From: Flavobacteriaceae bacterium
GTDB taxonomy: Bacteria; Bacteroidota; Bacteroidia; Flavobacteriales; Flavobacteriaceae
Direction: 5' to 3'
NCBI GenBank assembly: GCA_029248455.1
Contig: JAQWJH010000049.1
Coordinates: 1 to 38,662, forward strand
Length of the DNA: 38,662 bases
The notes beneath the pieces were generated by a model. The model was not told the DNA's origin, did not search any database, and worked only from the letters and a program-made list of their open reading frames with translations. Numbering within the stretch: position 1 is the stretch's first letter; each line of letters begins with the position of its first letter. Made by a program: the position numbers and the translations under genes. This document shows, in pieces, positions 1 to 10,000 of the stretch.

Positions 1-3000
1 TGGATTAGGTAGTTCATTACCAATAAGGGTACCATCAGGCAGGTAATAATAAGTTGTTACATTTGTTTGACTACCAACTAAAGTTGATTGAATCGCTGAG
101 GTATCAAAAGGAAACTTACCATCTTGAGGGTCTAAATCCAACACACTATCGCCATCACATTGTTTAGCAATAGTAACCGCGTTGGCAATAGGTTTTGGCT
201 CAACATAAAGTGTGGCAACTTGTTTAAGACCTAAGCACTCTACACTTGAAAGTTCTGTGTTTTCAATACTGGCCCAAATAGCTTGATTAGTTGGTGTGGT
301 ATTGGTGTAATTGTTTTCAATATTAATGATATTTTTATTTGTCAAAGCATCCTCTTTATTTTCAAACAAGCTTACTTTAATGGTTTGAGCAGAAAACTTT
401 GTATCAGAATTTATAAGCTTTTGTTTAATATCTTTTAGAATATCACTACTAAAAGTAGCGATACCATCTTGGCTAAGAGCTGGAGAATCATCACAAACCG
501 CATAAGAAAGCATGAAACTATCAGCAATTAGACTCGCACCAACTTTAATATCAATTTGAGAGGTTCTAAAGCAGTTATTTGAAGTAATAATTTTTACATA
601 AACACTTTGATTGAAAGCCTCATTAGTAAACTTTGTTGGATCTGTAATTAGTGAATCCACATTTAAATCAGAATCTGTATAATATTCAAAGGTTTCATTT
701 TCGTAATCAGATGAAATAAGGGATTCGTTTTTAGTTAAATTGAATAGCGATTTGCCATCATTTATTTCATCATCGTCACATTGTTCTACAGTGATTAATG
801 GTTTTACCGCCGGAAGGGCAGCGACTTCAATATCAAAAGAAGTTGTTGCTCTAAAACATCCAGAACTTTTATTTAAAACTCTTACATAAATTTTTTCTCC
901 TCCCGCTTTACTATTAGTGTATGGAGATGCTAAGCCTGTGCTTGCCGTATTATTTGCATCATCTTGACTGATATGGTAAGTAACAGTAAAATCGTCAGGG
1001 CTTTGATCACCAAGAATAATAGCTGTTTGAGAGGATAAATCAAAAGAAGAAATAACACCATCTTTATCATCGCCAACAGAGTTATCATCACATTTAATAA
1101 TTGAATTGACTTGGTTGGAAACAGGAAGTTTTTCAAATACTGTTAAAGAGACCTCATCACTTTTTGTAGGACATAGGTATTGGTCAGAGTTAACCAAAAC
1201 TCTATATATTTCACCATTCATTTCAACTTTGACATTATTGATAATTAATGTTGAACTTTCAGTTCCGCTGTAAGTGTCTGATTCAACCAGATCGTCCCAA
1301 GGTTCAAAATTTGAAGAGCCAATATTGTATTTTTGCCACTGAAATGAGGGGTTATTTAAAGTTTCTACACCAACACTGAACGTCGTATTAGCCCCCTCTT
1401 GACAAGCTGTGGTTGAAACCGGAACGGAATTGATGGTTACGGGACTGCTTACCTTTTGAAAAAAATAAATTCCATTTTCATCTTTAAGCGGTTCTTCGGA
1501 ATAATCATGTTCAGCCACCCCTCCGTTTTCATTCACTCCGTTATTTTCAGTATTTGGAATTCCAATTCCAATCATTCCATTCCCATCAACATCTATGTAA
1601 CCAGCCTCTGTTACATCGTTACAACCATCTCCGTCACTATCTAAATCTAAATAATCTTTTATATTGTCACTATCAGTGTCCAATGAATAGTTTTGAATAG
1701 ATATTATACCGCTAAAGACTCCATCGGTTGTAGTGTTGCTTCTTTTTTGAGTTATAGAAATGCCTGAAATCTCACTAGCGTTAAAAGAATAATTAAAATC
1801 TTTTCTAGTATTAAGCTTAAAAATAATTTCATTAGCCGTATGATTAGCTACACCAGATTCAAAAGCCTCATCAAAATTTGTATCAACCAATAAGTTTCCA
1901 TTGGGATCTAAAAGTGTAACATTTTGAGTTATAGGGTAGACTTTAATTGAAAAAATATCTTCAGTATTTTGAAAATCATCTTCCGAATTATCAGATAATT
2001 TTATATTTAAATTTTCAATAAAAGAAAGTGTGTAGTTTAATTCCACATCACTTCCAGCTCGAACATTTGTTTTAAAAACCCCGTTTTCAGTTCCCTCTAA
2101 AGTATTTATACCAACAGGAATGCTTGTAATAGTTCCGCTATTCTCTAAAATAGTAGTGTTAATTGAGTTGTCTTTTTCAAATTTTATAGTTGGACTATCT
2201 TCATTGGTAAAATCAATTGAAGCATTACCAAAAGATTCATTAGTATTAGTAATTCCATCATTATCTAAATCGATATCAATATTATCAACTATTCCATCTT
2301 GATCAGAATCGGTTGGACATAAACTAACAACAATTTTATTTGACAAAAAGTTAAGATTGGAACACTCCAAAACACCTTCTAATTTATATGACCCGACCTG
2401 AGTTGGTTTAAATGTGGTTTCAGTATTTCCAGTTGGTTCAAAATCTCCAAATTCATTTTCTTTTAACCATCTAATACTATCAAAATTTTTGATATTATCA
2501 GCTGTTAAAATAATATTAGACTCTCCATTTTGTTTTATACAAGATCCTAACACTTCTAGCTCAACATCGTATACTATTTCTGGTGGGGTAGCAAACCCTG
2601 AATAAAACCCACCAGTCGTTGCAGCACCTTCGTAATTAAAATAAGCCACGTATAATTCGTCGTTTCCCTTAACCGAAATATTGCCAGTTAACCCTTTTAC
2701 TATATATGTAACGTAATTTTCGTTTCCAATTACATCAAGCGGTCCAGTCACTTGACTGTAAGTTCCTATTGCCTGATCGTTTATTAAAATATTCGAATTT
2801 TTTTTGGTTATAAAAGTTACCGCACCTTCAAATGTTTTAATACCTACTTTATCTATACTTGCTATGTTGTCTACATCTCCTTTTGAGGAACAATTTAATG
2901 GAGGCACAAAAAACATACCCTGATTGGCAGCTGCCGCAAACCCAGATGCGTAAACACTACCTGTTCCTTGAAAAGCAAATAATTTATGATCTAAATTGGA

Positions 3001-3990
3001 TGTTTTAACATACATATTCCCACCCGCTTCATTTGAGCTATATTTATTACCCTCAACAATAAAGTATCCCCCAGCTTTTTCAATGGTTCCATAAGTCTCA
3101 CCATTTATAATTATTTCGGTATTATCTTGATCGGCTATTAATAAAACATTTTCCCAACCATTATTCCCATTTCCCCTGATAAAAATATACTCTGATCCAA
3201 CTAAATCTGATCCAACAATTTGATCAAATCCATAATCTTGTCCTCCAGTTTCTGTAGCAAAACTTCCACTGGCTGACCCTGTGTTAATTATTACTGGCTT
3301 GGTGGAGGTTACTAAAGTCCCTATTAATTCGTTTCCAAAACCACCTTGACTAGCCAGGATATAGCTTTCTCCTTTATTAAGATTGACAACATGAGGCAGA
3401 TCAGGGGTTTTAGGACCTCCTGTTGTATCAATATCTTTGGTGAAATTAAAAGTAACTTGAGTTAGATCTTCAGAAGCCATCACCGAAATAAAACCAATGT
3501 GTGAAGAGTTTTGGTTTTGAAACATTCCAGCACGAAATCGGGTTCCTAGTCCAGATTTACCTTTACTAACCAATGCCCCTGCTTGATATTGTTGGCCATC
3601 TGAATTTGCTCTTACTGAGACATAGACATCTGAATCAGACTCAACAACGAATCCTTTATTTAAAACTTGTTCTGTTTGAGATGGATCAACAAAAAAATTA
3701 CTCCACCAGCCGTTATTATCTCCAGGATCTTGAGCTAGTTCAATTGCTGCAGGTATATTATTGTCAATAGTTCCTTGAAAAAAGACAGTACCTGAGTCCG
3801 ATGTTGCACCAACTACTCCACCTACTTTTACCTCAAAATTTACTGGCGATGTACTAGGAGTCGAAATATACAGCCACTGATCTCCTGGGTCATCTGTAGC
3901 AGTTATTGGCGGGATATAATGAATTTTACTTAACTGAGCATTAACAACAGCTAAAGAAAATAAAAAGAATAATAAAAAATATTTTTTCAA
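1..3990 (-). CDS. Large secreted protein with IgGFc-binding-like domain, probable T9SS/gliding-associated cargo (partial, C-terminus off left edge)
   Basis: I translated the minus strand from 3990 down to base 1 and found no stop in 1330 codons, so the C-terminus lies beyond the window. The start is a TTG at 3990-3988: an in-frame stop lies a few codons upstream and no ATG is available. It opens a clear signal peptide (KKYFLLFFLFSLAVVNAQ, cut after Ala-19). Residues about 20-480 resemble the IgGFc-binding-like region of flavobacterial surface proteins, including TGSASGSFATETGGQDYGFD near 240-260. Asp-rich calcium-binding-like patches lie near residues 555-585 and 771-810. From residue 967 to the edge run four modules that each begin with Cys-Asp-Asp/Gly. 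Such proteins usually end in a gliding-motility-associated or T9SS sorting domain, which is not visible here. The role is inferred as a cell-surface or secreted adhesin-like protein; its ligand is unknown. The gene is divergent from maeB. Confidence 0.85.
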   Translation of the reverse strand, partial: MKKYFLLFFLFSLAVVNAQLSKIHYIPPITATDDPGDQWLYISTPSTSPVNFEVKVGGVVGATSDSGTVFFQGTIDNNIPAAIELAQDPGDNNGWWSNFFVDPSQTEQVLNKGFVVESDSDVYVSVRANSDGQQYQAGALVSKGKSGLGTRFRAGMFQNQNSSHIGFISVMASEDLTQVTFNFTKDIDTTGGPKTPDLPHVVNLNKGESYILASQGGFGNELIGTLVTSTKPVIINTGSASGSFATETGGQDYGFDQIVGSDLVGSEYIFIRGNGNNGWENVLLIADQDNTEIIINGETYGTIEKAGGYFIVEGNKYSSNEAGGNMYVKTSNLDHKLFAFQGTGSVYASGFAAAANQGMFFVPPLNCSSKGDVDNIASIDKVGIKTFEGAVTFITKKNSNILINDQAIGTYSQVTGPLDVIGNENYVTYIVKGLTGNISVKGNDELYVAYFNYEGAATTGGFYSGFATPPEIVYDVELEVLGSCIKQNGESNIILTADNIKNFDSIRWLKENEFGDFEPTGNTETTFKPTQVGSYKLEGVLECSNLNFLSNKIVVSLCPTDSDQDGIVDNIDIDLDNDGITNTNESFGNASIDFTNEDSPTIKFEKDNSINTTILENSGTITSIPVGINTLEGTENGVFKTNVRAGSDVELNYTLSFIENLNIKLSDNSEDDFQNTEDIFSIKVYPITQNVTLLDPNGNLLVDTNFDEAFESGVANHTANEIIFKLNTRKDFNYSFNASEISGISITQKRSNTTTDGVFSGIISIQNYSLDTDSDNIKDYLDLDSDGDGCNDVTEAGYIDVDGNGMIGIGIPNTENNGVNENGGVAEHDYSEEPLKDENGIYFFQKVSSPVTINSVPVSTTACQEGANTTFSVGVETLNNPSFQWQKYNIGSSNFEPWDDLVESDTYSGTESSTLIINNVKVEMNGEIYRVLVNSDQYLCPTKSDEVSLTVFEKLPVSNQVNSIIKCDDNSVGDDKDGVISSFDLSSQTAIILGDQSPDDFTVTYHISQDDANNTASTGLASPYTNSKAGGEKIYVRVLNKSSGCFRATTSFDIEVAALPAVKPLITVEQCDDDEINDGKSLFNLTKNESLISSDYENETFEYYTDSDLNVDSLITDPTKFTNEAFNQSVYVKIITSNNCFRTSQIDIKVGASLIADSFMLSYAVCDDSPALSQDGIATFSSDILKDIKQKLINSDTKFSAQTIKVSLFENKEDALTNKNIINIENNYTNTTPTNQAIWASIENTELSSVECLGLKQVATLYVEPKPIANAVTIAKQCDGDSVLDLDPQDGKFPFDTSAIQSTLVGSQTNVTTYYYLPDGTLIGNELPNP
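382..1092 (-). repeat. First three of four protein-level modules of about 100 residues in the large secreted protein
   Basis: In the encoded protein, modules begin at Cys-967 (codon 1092-1090), Cys-1071 (780-778), Cys-1166 (495-493) and Cys-1278 (159-157), giving spacings of 104, 95 and 112 residues. Each starts with CDD or CDG, then an Asp/Gly-rich turn, Phe-Asp-Leu-like strands, and a closing Val-Lys-Ile or Val-Arg-Val strand with a Cys (NNCFRT, SSGCFRA, SVECLG). The fourth module runs into the left edge of the window. The copies have diverged and are not obvious repeats at DNA level. The end given here is approximate. Confidence 0.6.
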
Positions 3991-4009
3991 CGTATATATT
4001 AATCTTGCG

Positions 4010-4039
4010 TAAACTTACATGATAATTACAAAATAACAA
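4010..4039 (-). promoter_or_regulatory. Possible Bacteroidota promoter of the large secreted protein gene
   Basis: On the minus strand a TTG (plus-strand CAA at 4037-4039) is followed after 19 nt by TAAGTTTA (plus-strand TAAACTTA, 4010-4017). This is one base from the Bacteroidota consensus TTG-N17-23-TAnnTTTG. It sits about 20 bp upstream of the TTG start codon. An inverted repeat, GATAATT (4021-4027) and AATTATC (4038-4044), overlaps the -33 side. The match is imperfect. Confidence 0.35.
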
Positions 4040-4174
4040 TTATCAAATAAGATTATTGCACTTAGATTCATTTTAAATTTTAATAAATTAAAAATGATAA
4101 TAGTGTAATTTTTTTATGTAAATGGAGATGCTTTTTATAAATTTATAAATAGTTATAAAGAGATGCTTAAATAA

Positions 4175-6454
4175 ATGAAGAATAAAAAAAACAGAAGAGA
4201 AGCATTAGTATATCATGCAAAACCAAATCCTGGAAAAATTGAAGTTGTTCCAACAACTAAATATAATAGCCAAAGGGATTTATCTCTTGCTTATTCTCCT
4301 GGTGTAGCTCATCCTTGTCTTGAGATAGAAAAAAATATTGAAAATGTATACAAATATACTTCAAAAGGAAACTTGGTTGCAGTAATTACCAATGGAACAG
4401 CTGTTTTAGGTTTGGGTGATATTGGCCCAGAGGCTTCAAAACCTGTGATGGAAGGTAAAGCGTTGCTATTTAAAATTTTTGCTGGAATTGATGTTTTTGA
4501 TATTGAAATAAACACTAAGGATACTGAAAAATTCATTGAAACAGTAAAAAATATTTCTCCAACATTTGGAGGGATTAATTTAGAGGATATTAAAGCGCCA
4601 GAAGCTTTTGAAATTGAAAAAAGACTCTCTGAAGAACTTGATATTCCTGTAATGCACGACGATCAACATGGAACAGCAATAATTTCCTCTGCTGCTTTAT
4701 TAAATGCCTTAGATATAGTAGGAAAGAAAATTGAAAATGTAAAAATGGTAGTTTGTGGAGCTGGTGCGGCTGCTATTTCGTGTACAAGAATGTATAAAGC
4801 TTTTGGGATTGATCCCAAAAACATAATTATGACTGATAGTAAAGGGGTTATAAGGTCTAATAGAAAAGAACTATCAAGTGAAAAAAAGGAATTCGCTACA
4901 AATAGAAAAATAAACACTTTAGAAGAGGCCATGATTAATTCCGATATTTTTATTGGTCTTTCCAGAGAAAATATGGTTACTCCAAAAATGCTGTTATCAA
5001 TGAAAAAAAATCCCATTGTTTTTGCAATGGCAAATCCAAATCCTGAGATTGCGTATGATTTAGCAATGAAAACTATGGATGACATCATTATGGCTACAGG
5101 AAGATCAGACCATCCTAATCAAGTTAATAATGTATTGGGATTCCCGTTTATTTTTAGAGGAGCTTTAGATGTAAAAGCCTCTAAAATTAATGATGAAATG
5201 AAGATGGCAGCTGTAAAAGCACTAGCTTCATTAGCAAAAGAAACTGTTCCTGAATTTGTGAATATTGCCTACGACAAAACCAAGCTTACTTTTGGAAAAA
5301 GTTATATTATCCCAAAACCTTTTGATCCAAGGCTAATTACCAAAATACCACCTGAAGTGGCCAAAGCTGCTATAAAATCAGGTGTGGCAAGAGCTCCAAT
5401 TGAAAATTGGGAAAAATATGAAGAAGAACTCCATTCTAGACTTGGAAATGACAATAAAATAGTTAGACTTTTAGCAAATAGAGCCAAGGCAAATCCTAAA
5501 AAAATAATTTTTGCTGAAGCAGATCATTTGGATGTTCTAAAAGCTGCTCAAATAGTACATGAAGAAGGGATAGGTTTTCCCATTCTATTGGGTGATAAAG
5601 ATGTAATATTAGAACTAAAATCTGAAATTGAGTTTGAGGATGAAATTCCAATTATTGATCCAAAATCTAGTGAAGAAATAGTAAATAGAGAAAAATACGG
5701 AAAAAAATACTGGGAACTAAGAAGAAGAAAAGGAGTTACTTTGTTTGAAGCAGTAAATAAAATGAAGCAAAGAAATTTATATTCTGCAATGATGCTGTTA
5801 GATGGTGAGGCAGATGCTTTAATTTCTGGCTATTCAAGAAGTTACCCCGTAACGGTAAAACCAATGTTGGAAGTCATAGGTAAAGCTCCTGACGTAAATA
5901 AAGTAGCCACAACTAATCTAATGATTACAAGTAAAGGCCCCTTATTTTTATCTGACACATCAATTAATATTGACCCAAGTTCAAAGGATCTTGCAATCAT
6001 AGCTAAAATGACTGCAGAAACTGTTAAAATGTTTGGAATGGAGCCAAATATCGCTATGTTGTCTTACTCAAATTTTGGATCATCAAATCATCCGATGGCT
6101 TTAAAAGTTAACCAAGCAGTCAAATTTTTACATAGAAATTTTCCTGATTTGAAAGTAGATGGTGAAGTACAATCTGATTTTGCTCTTAATAAAGAAATGT
6201 TTAAGGATAAATTCTCTTATTCAAAACTTTCTGGAAAGAATGTTAACACATTAATTTTTCCAAACTTAGATTCAGCAAATACCAATTATAAAGTAATAAA
6301 GGAATTGGACAATGCGCTTTCAATCGGACCAATTATGATGGGAATGTCTAAGGCAGTACATGTTTTACAATTAGGTGCAAGTGTTGAAGAAATGGTAAAT
6401 ATGTCTGCTGTTGCAGTTGTTGATGCTCAAAAAAAAGCTAAAATTAAAAAATGA
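4175..6454 (+). CDS. maeB: NADP-dependent malic enzyme, malic/phosphotransacetylase-like fusion
   Basis: Cytosolic enzyme that decarboxylates malate to pyruvate with reduction of NAD(P)+, supplying NADPH and pyruvate. The 759 residues match the usual length of the large MaeB form. The malic enzyme N-terminal domain holds Tyr-40 in LAYSPGV, Lys-95 in MEGKALLFK and the metal ligands in HDDQHGTA (161-168). A Rossmann nucleotide-binding segment, VVCGAGAAA, follows at 192-200. From about residue 435 the protein becomes a phosphate acetyl/butyryltransferase-like domain, known in this family to be regulatory rather than catalytic. The ATG at 4175 sits just before the conserved RREALVYHAKPNPGK. Its stop overlaps the ruvA start (ATGA). 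Strong family match. Confidence 0.96.
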   Translation: MKNKKNRREALVYHAKPNPGKIEVVPTTKYNSQRDLSLAYSPGVAHPCLEIEKNIENVYKYTSKGNLVAVITNGTAVLGLGDIGPEASKPVMEGKALLFKIFAGIDVFDIEINTKDTEKFIETVKNISPTFGGINLEDIKAPEAFEIEKRLSEELDIPVMHDDQHGTAIISSAALLNALDIVGKKIENVKMVVCGAGAAAISCTRMYKAFGIDPKNIIMTDSKGVIRSNRKELSSEKKEFATNRKINTLEEAMINSDIFIGLSRENMVTPKMLLSMKKNPIVFAMANPNPEIAYDLAMKTMDDIIMATGRSDHPNQVNNVLGFPFIFRGALDVKASKINDEMKMAAVKALASLAKETVPEFVNIAYDKTKLTFGKSYIIPKPFDPRLITKIPPEVAKAAIKSGVARAPIENWEKYEEELHSRLGNDNKIVRLLANRAKANPKKIIFAEADHLDVLKAAQIVHEEGIGFPILLGDKDVILELKSEIEFEDEIPIIDPKSSEEIVNREKYGKKYWELRRRKGVTLFEAVNKMKQRNLYSAMMLLDGEADALISGYSRSYPVTVKPMLEVIGKAPDVNKVATTNLMITSKGPLFLSDTSINIDPSSKDLAIIAKMTAETVKMFGMEPNIAMLSYSNFGSSNHPMALKVNQAVKFLHRNFPDLKVDGEVQSDFALNKEMFKDKFSYSKLSGKNVNTLIFPNLDSANTNYKVIKELDNALSIGPIMMGMSKAVHVLQLGASVEEMVNMSAVAVVDAQKKAKIKK

Positions 6455-7032
6455 TTACACAACTAAAAGGAAGAATGATTGAGAAATCTCCAACAGAAAT
6501 CGTCATTGATTGTAATGGAGTGGGTTATTTAGTGAATATATCGCTTAATACTTTTTCAAAATTGTCAGATTCTGAGAGTGTAAGTTTATACACTCATTTA
6601 CAGGTTAAGGAAGACTCACATACTTTGTTTGGCTTCTTTGAAAAAACAGAAAGAAATTTATTTAGACAATTAATTTCAGTTTCTGGAATTGGAGCTAGTA
6701 CAGCCAGGACAATGCTTTCTTCATTGACACCTGGGGAAATACAAAGTGCGATAGTTTCTGGAAATGTTTCAGTTATTCAATCAGTAAAAGGAATTGGCTT
6801 AAAAACTGCACAAAGAGTAATAATTGATTTAAAAGATAAGGTAAGTTTAATTTCAGAAAACAACCAATTTAATGGAAATATTAGCAATACAAACCAAGAT
6901 GAAGCGTTATCAGCATTAGAGGTTCTAGGTTATAATAGAAAACAAACTAGTAAGCTAATAGAAATGCTTGTTAATAATTCGCCAGAAATGTCTGTGGAAG
7001 AGTTAATAAAAGGGGCATTGAATAAATTGTGA
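6451..7032 (+). CDS. ruvA: Holliday junction branch migration protein RuvA
   Basis: RuvA binds four-way DNA junctions as a tetramer and loads the RuvB motor for branch migration in recombinational repair. The 193-residue length is typical. The N-terminal OB-fold domain begins MITQLKGRMIEKSPTEIVID. The central helix-hairpin-helix pair is seen in SVSGIGASTARTML (about 76-89) and VKGIGLKTAQRVIIDLKDK (about 112-130). The C-terminal three-helix RuvB-binding domain includes DEALSALEVLGYNRKQ. It starts within the maeB stop (ATGA overlap) and ends 4 nt before sprA, so the three genes are very probably co-transcribed and translationally coupled. ruvB and ruvC are not in the window. Confidence 0.96.
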   Translation: MITQLKGRMIEKSPTEIVIDCNGVGYLVNISLNTFSKLSDSESVSLYTHLQVKEDSHTLFGFFEKTERNLFRQLISVSGIGASTARTMLSSLTPGEIQSAIVSGNVSVIQSVKGIGLKTAQRVIIDLKDKVSLISENNQFNGNISNTNQDEALSALEVLGYNRKQTSKLIEMLVNNSPEMSVEELIKGALNKL

Positions 7033-7036
7033 AGTA

Positions 7037-10000
7037 TTGAATAAAATTTCCTTTAAAAAAAAGTTTTTTTTATTATCATCCATATTAACTCTAATATACA
7101 ATTATAGTTTATTTGGTCAGAAGGTTATAAGTTTAGACACTATTGGTAATACTGTATATTTAGGAAGTTTTAAACTAAAACCACCTTCTTTTTTTGTTTC
7201 TAAGTATACTTATGATCCACTCACTGATAAGTATGTATTTACGACAAAAGCAGGAGAGATTAATGTAGGCACCCCTCTTTTTTTAACTCCCTCAGAGTAT
7301 CGAAAACTAATAAAAGCAAATAATATAAAAACATATTTTCAAGAGAAATTAAAATTGCTTGAGGATGAAGATTCTGATGAGTCAAAAAAAATAAAAAACT
7401 TACTTCCTGATCTATATTTAAATTCAAATTTTTTTCAGTCAATTTTTGGAGGTGATGAAATTGAACTGACCCCCCAAGGGTCTATTTCAATGGATGTAGG
7501 TGCTCGTTATCAAAAAAGAGAAAACCCTTCAATTTCTACAAGAAATCAAAGCAATATTAATTTAGATTTTAACCAATCTATAAGTTTAAGTTTGAATGGA
7601 AAAATTGGAGAGAGATTAACTATATCTTCAAACTATGACACTCAATCTACATTTGATTTTCAAAATTTATTAAAGCTTGATTATACTCCAACTGAGGATG
7701 ATATTATTCAAAAAATTGAGTTAGGAAATGTAAGTATGCCATTAAGTGGGTCTTTGATTTCTGGAGCTCAAAGTTTATTTGGTTTCAAAACAGAACTAAA
7801 ATTTGGAAACACAAAAGTTACCACAGTTCTTTCTGAGCAAAGATCTCAATCACAAACTGTTATGGCCAAAGGAGATGGAAGCTTTGAAGAATTTTCAATA
7901 TTTCCTTTGGATTACGATGAGAACAGACATTTTTTCTTGGGACAATATTTTAGAGACAAGTATGATAAAACCCTTAAAAACTACCCTTATTTAAACACGC
8001 AAGTTAATATAACCAGAATCGAGGTTTGGGTTACAAACAGAGTAAATCAAACTCAAAATGTAAGAAATGTTTTGGCTCTTCAAGATTTAGGAGAATCAGA
8101 TCCTTTAAAAACAAAAATTGATGAATTTTACCCCAGTTTTATTTTAAAGCCTGGGAGTAATGTCTATCCTGACAATTCAGTAAATAAATTTGATCCTTTA
8201 TCAATAGGTACTGGGCTTTTAAACTCTTCAATAAGAGAAATATCTACAGTTAAAAATGGATTTGGACCAATATCAAACTTAATAAGTGAGGGCAATGATT
8301 ATTCTGTTTTGGAAAGTGCGAGAAAATTAGAACCCAATGAGTATAAACTACATGAGAAATTAGGATACATATCATTAAATCAACCATTAAATAATGATGA
8401 AATTCTTGGAGTTGCCTACCAATATACAGTTGGTGGTCAAGTTTTTCAGGTTGGAGAATTCGCTAACGATGGAATTGACGCAACAGACACATATGAAAAC
8501 AATGGTCAACTTCAAATTTCAAACAACAGTCTAATTGTTAAAATGCTGAAAAGTAGTCTTACCAATATTAATCAGCCAGTTTGGGATTTGATGATGAAAA
8601 ATATCTATTCTATAGGATCATATCAAATTAACAAAGATGATTTTAAATTAAACATATTTTACACTAATCCTTCCCCATTAAATTATATTGAACCAGTAGA
8701 TTCTTCAATATGGCCCTCGTCAATTGATGGTAAAACTTTACTATCAGTTTTTAATTTGGATAATTTAAATATGAACAATGATATCCAAAATGGAGGAGAC
8801 GGTTTTTTTGATTTTGTTCCTAACCTAACTATAAATTCAACTAATGGTTTAATTATTTTTACATCTGTTGAGCCTTTTGGGGAGTATCTTTTTGATAAAT
8901 TAAAAAATAGTAATTCAAACTCTGAGGATTACAAAAATTATAACTCTTACAATGACAATCAAAAAAAATATGTTTATCAGGAAATTTATAAATCTTCAAA
9001 AATCGAAGCTGAGGAAAAAATAGAAAAAAATAAATTCCAATTAAAAGGGTCATATAAGACATCGGGAGATTCAGGGGGTATTGCTATTGGTCAGTTTAAT
9101 GTGCCAAGGGGTTCTGTTAAAGTTTCTGCTGGCGGAAGATTATTGCAAGAGGGAATTGATTATACTGTAAATTATCAAGCAGGTAGAGTTCAAATTTTAG
9201 ATGAAACATTAAAAAACTCAAACATTCCTATTGAAATCTCAACTGAGAGTAATTCTTTTTATGCTCAACAGAAAAAGAGATTTTCGGGATTTAATATTGA
9301 GCATAAGTTTAATGATAACTTTATTTTGGGTGGATCTTTAATGAATTTAAGTGAAAGATCAATTAGTCAAAAGGCCAATTACGGGGTTGAACCCGTAAAC
9401 AATACAATGATAGGTCTAAATGGAATTTTTTCTACTGATGTTCCTTTTTTAACTAGAATGGTAAATAAACTTCCAAACATAAATACTCGAGTTCCATCTA
9501 CCATTTCAGTAAAAGGTGAAGTGGCTTTTTTACATGCTGGTAAACCAAAAAATTCAGGTTATGATAATAGTGCTACTGTTTATGTTGATGATTTTGAAGG
9601 TTCAGAAACCAATATAGATTTAAGAGATAATCTTTCATGGAAACTTTCAAGTGTTCCACTTAATGTTAATGGTTCACAGTTTGGAACAGATGACTTGAGA
9701 CTAGGTCACTATAGAGCAAAATTGGCATGGTATAATATTGACCCGGTTTTTTATACCAGACAAAGACCAGCCGAAATAGACGATAACGAATTATCAAAAA
9801 ATGAGACAAGGAGAATTTTTATTGATGAAATTTTCCCACAACAGGACTTAATTGAAGGTCAATCAAGAATTCAAAATACATTTGATTTAAATTTCCTTCC
9901 AAACGAAAAAGGTCCTTACAACAATATTGAAAACGATTTATTTATAAATAATACTGAAAAAAATTGGGGAGGTATCTCTAGAAAAATTAACACTACTAAT

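Noticed and set aside
930-2605. Several short frames on both strands at the left end
   Set aside because: They lie inside the single long minus-strand frame that I translated without stops from 3990 to 1.
4663-5088. 141-codon minus-strand frame inside maeB
   Set aside because: It is antisense to a strongly conserved malic enzyme region and its translation has no recognisable domain.
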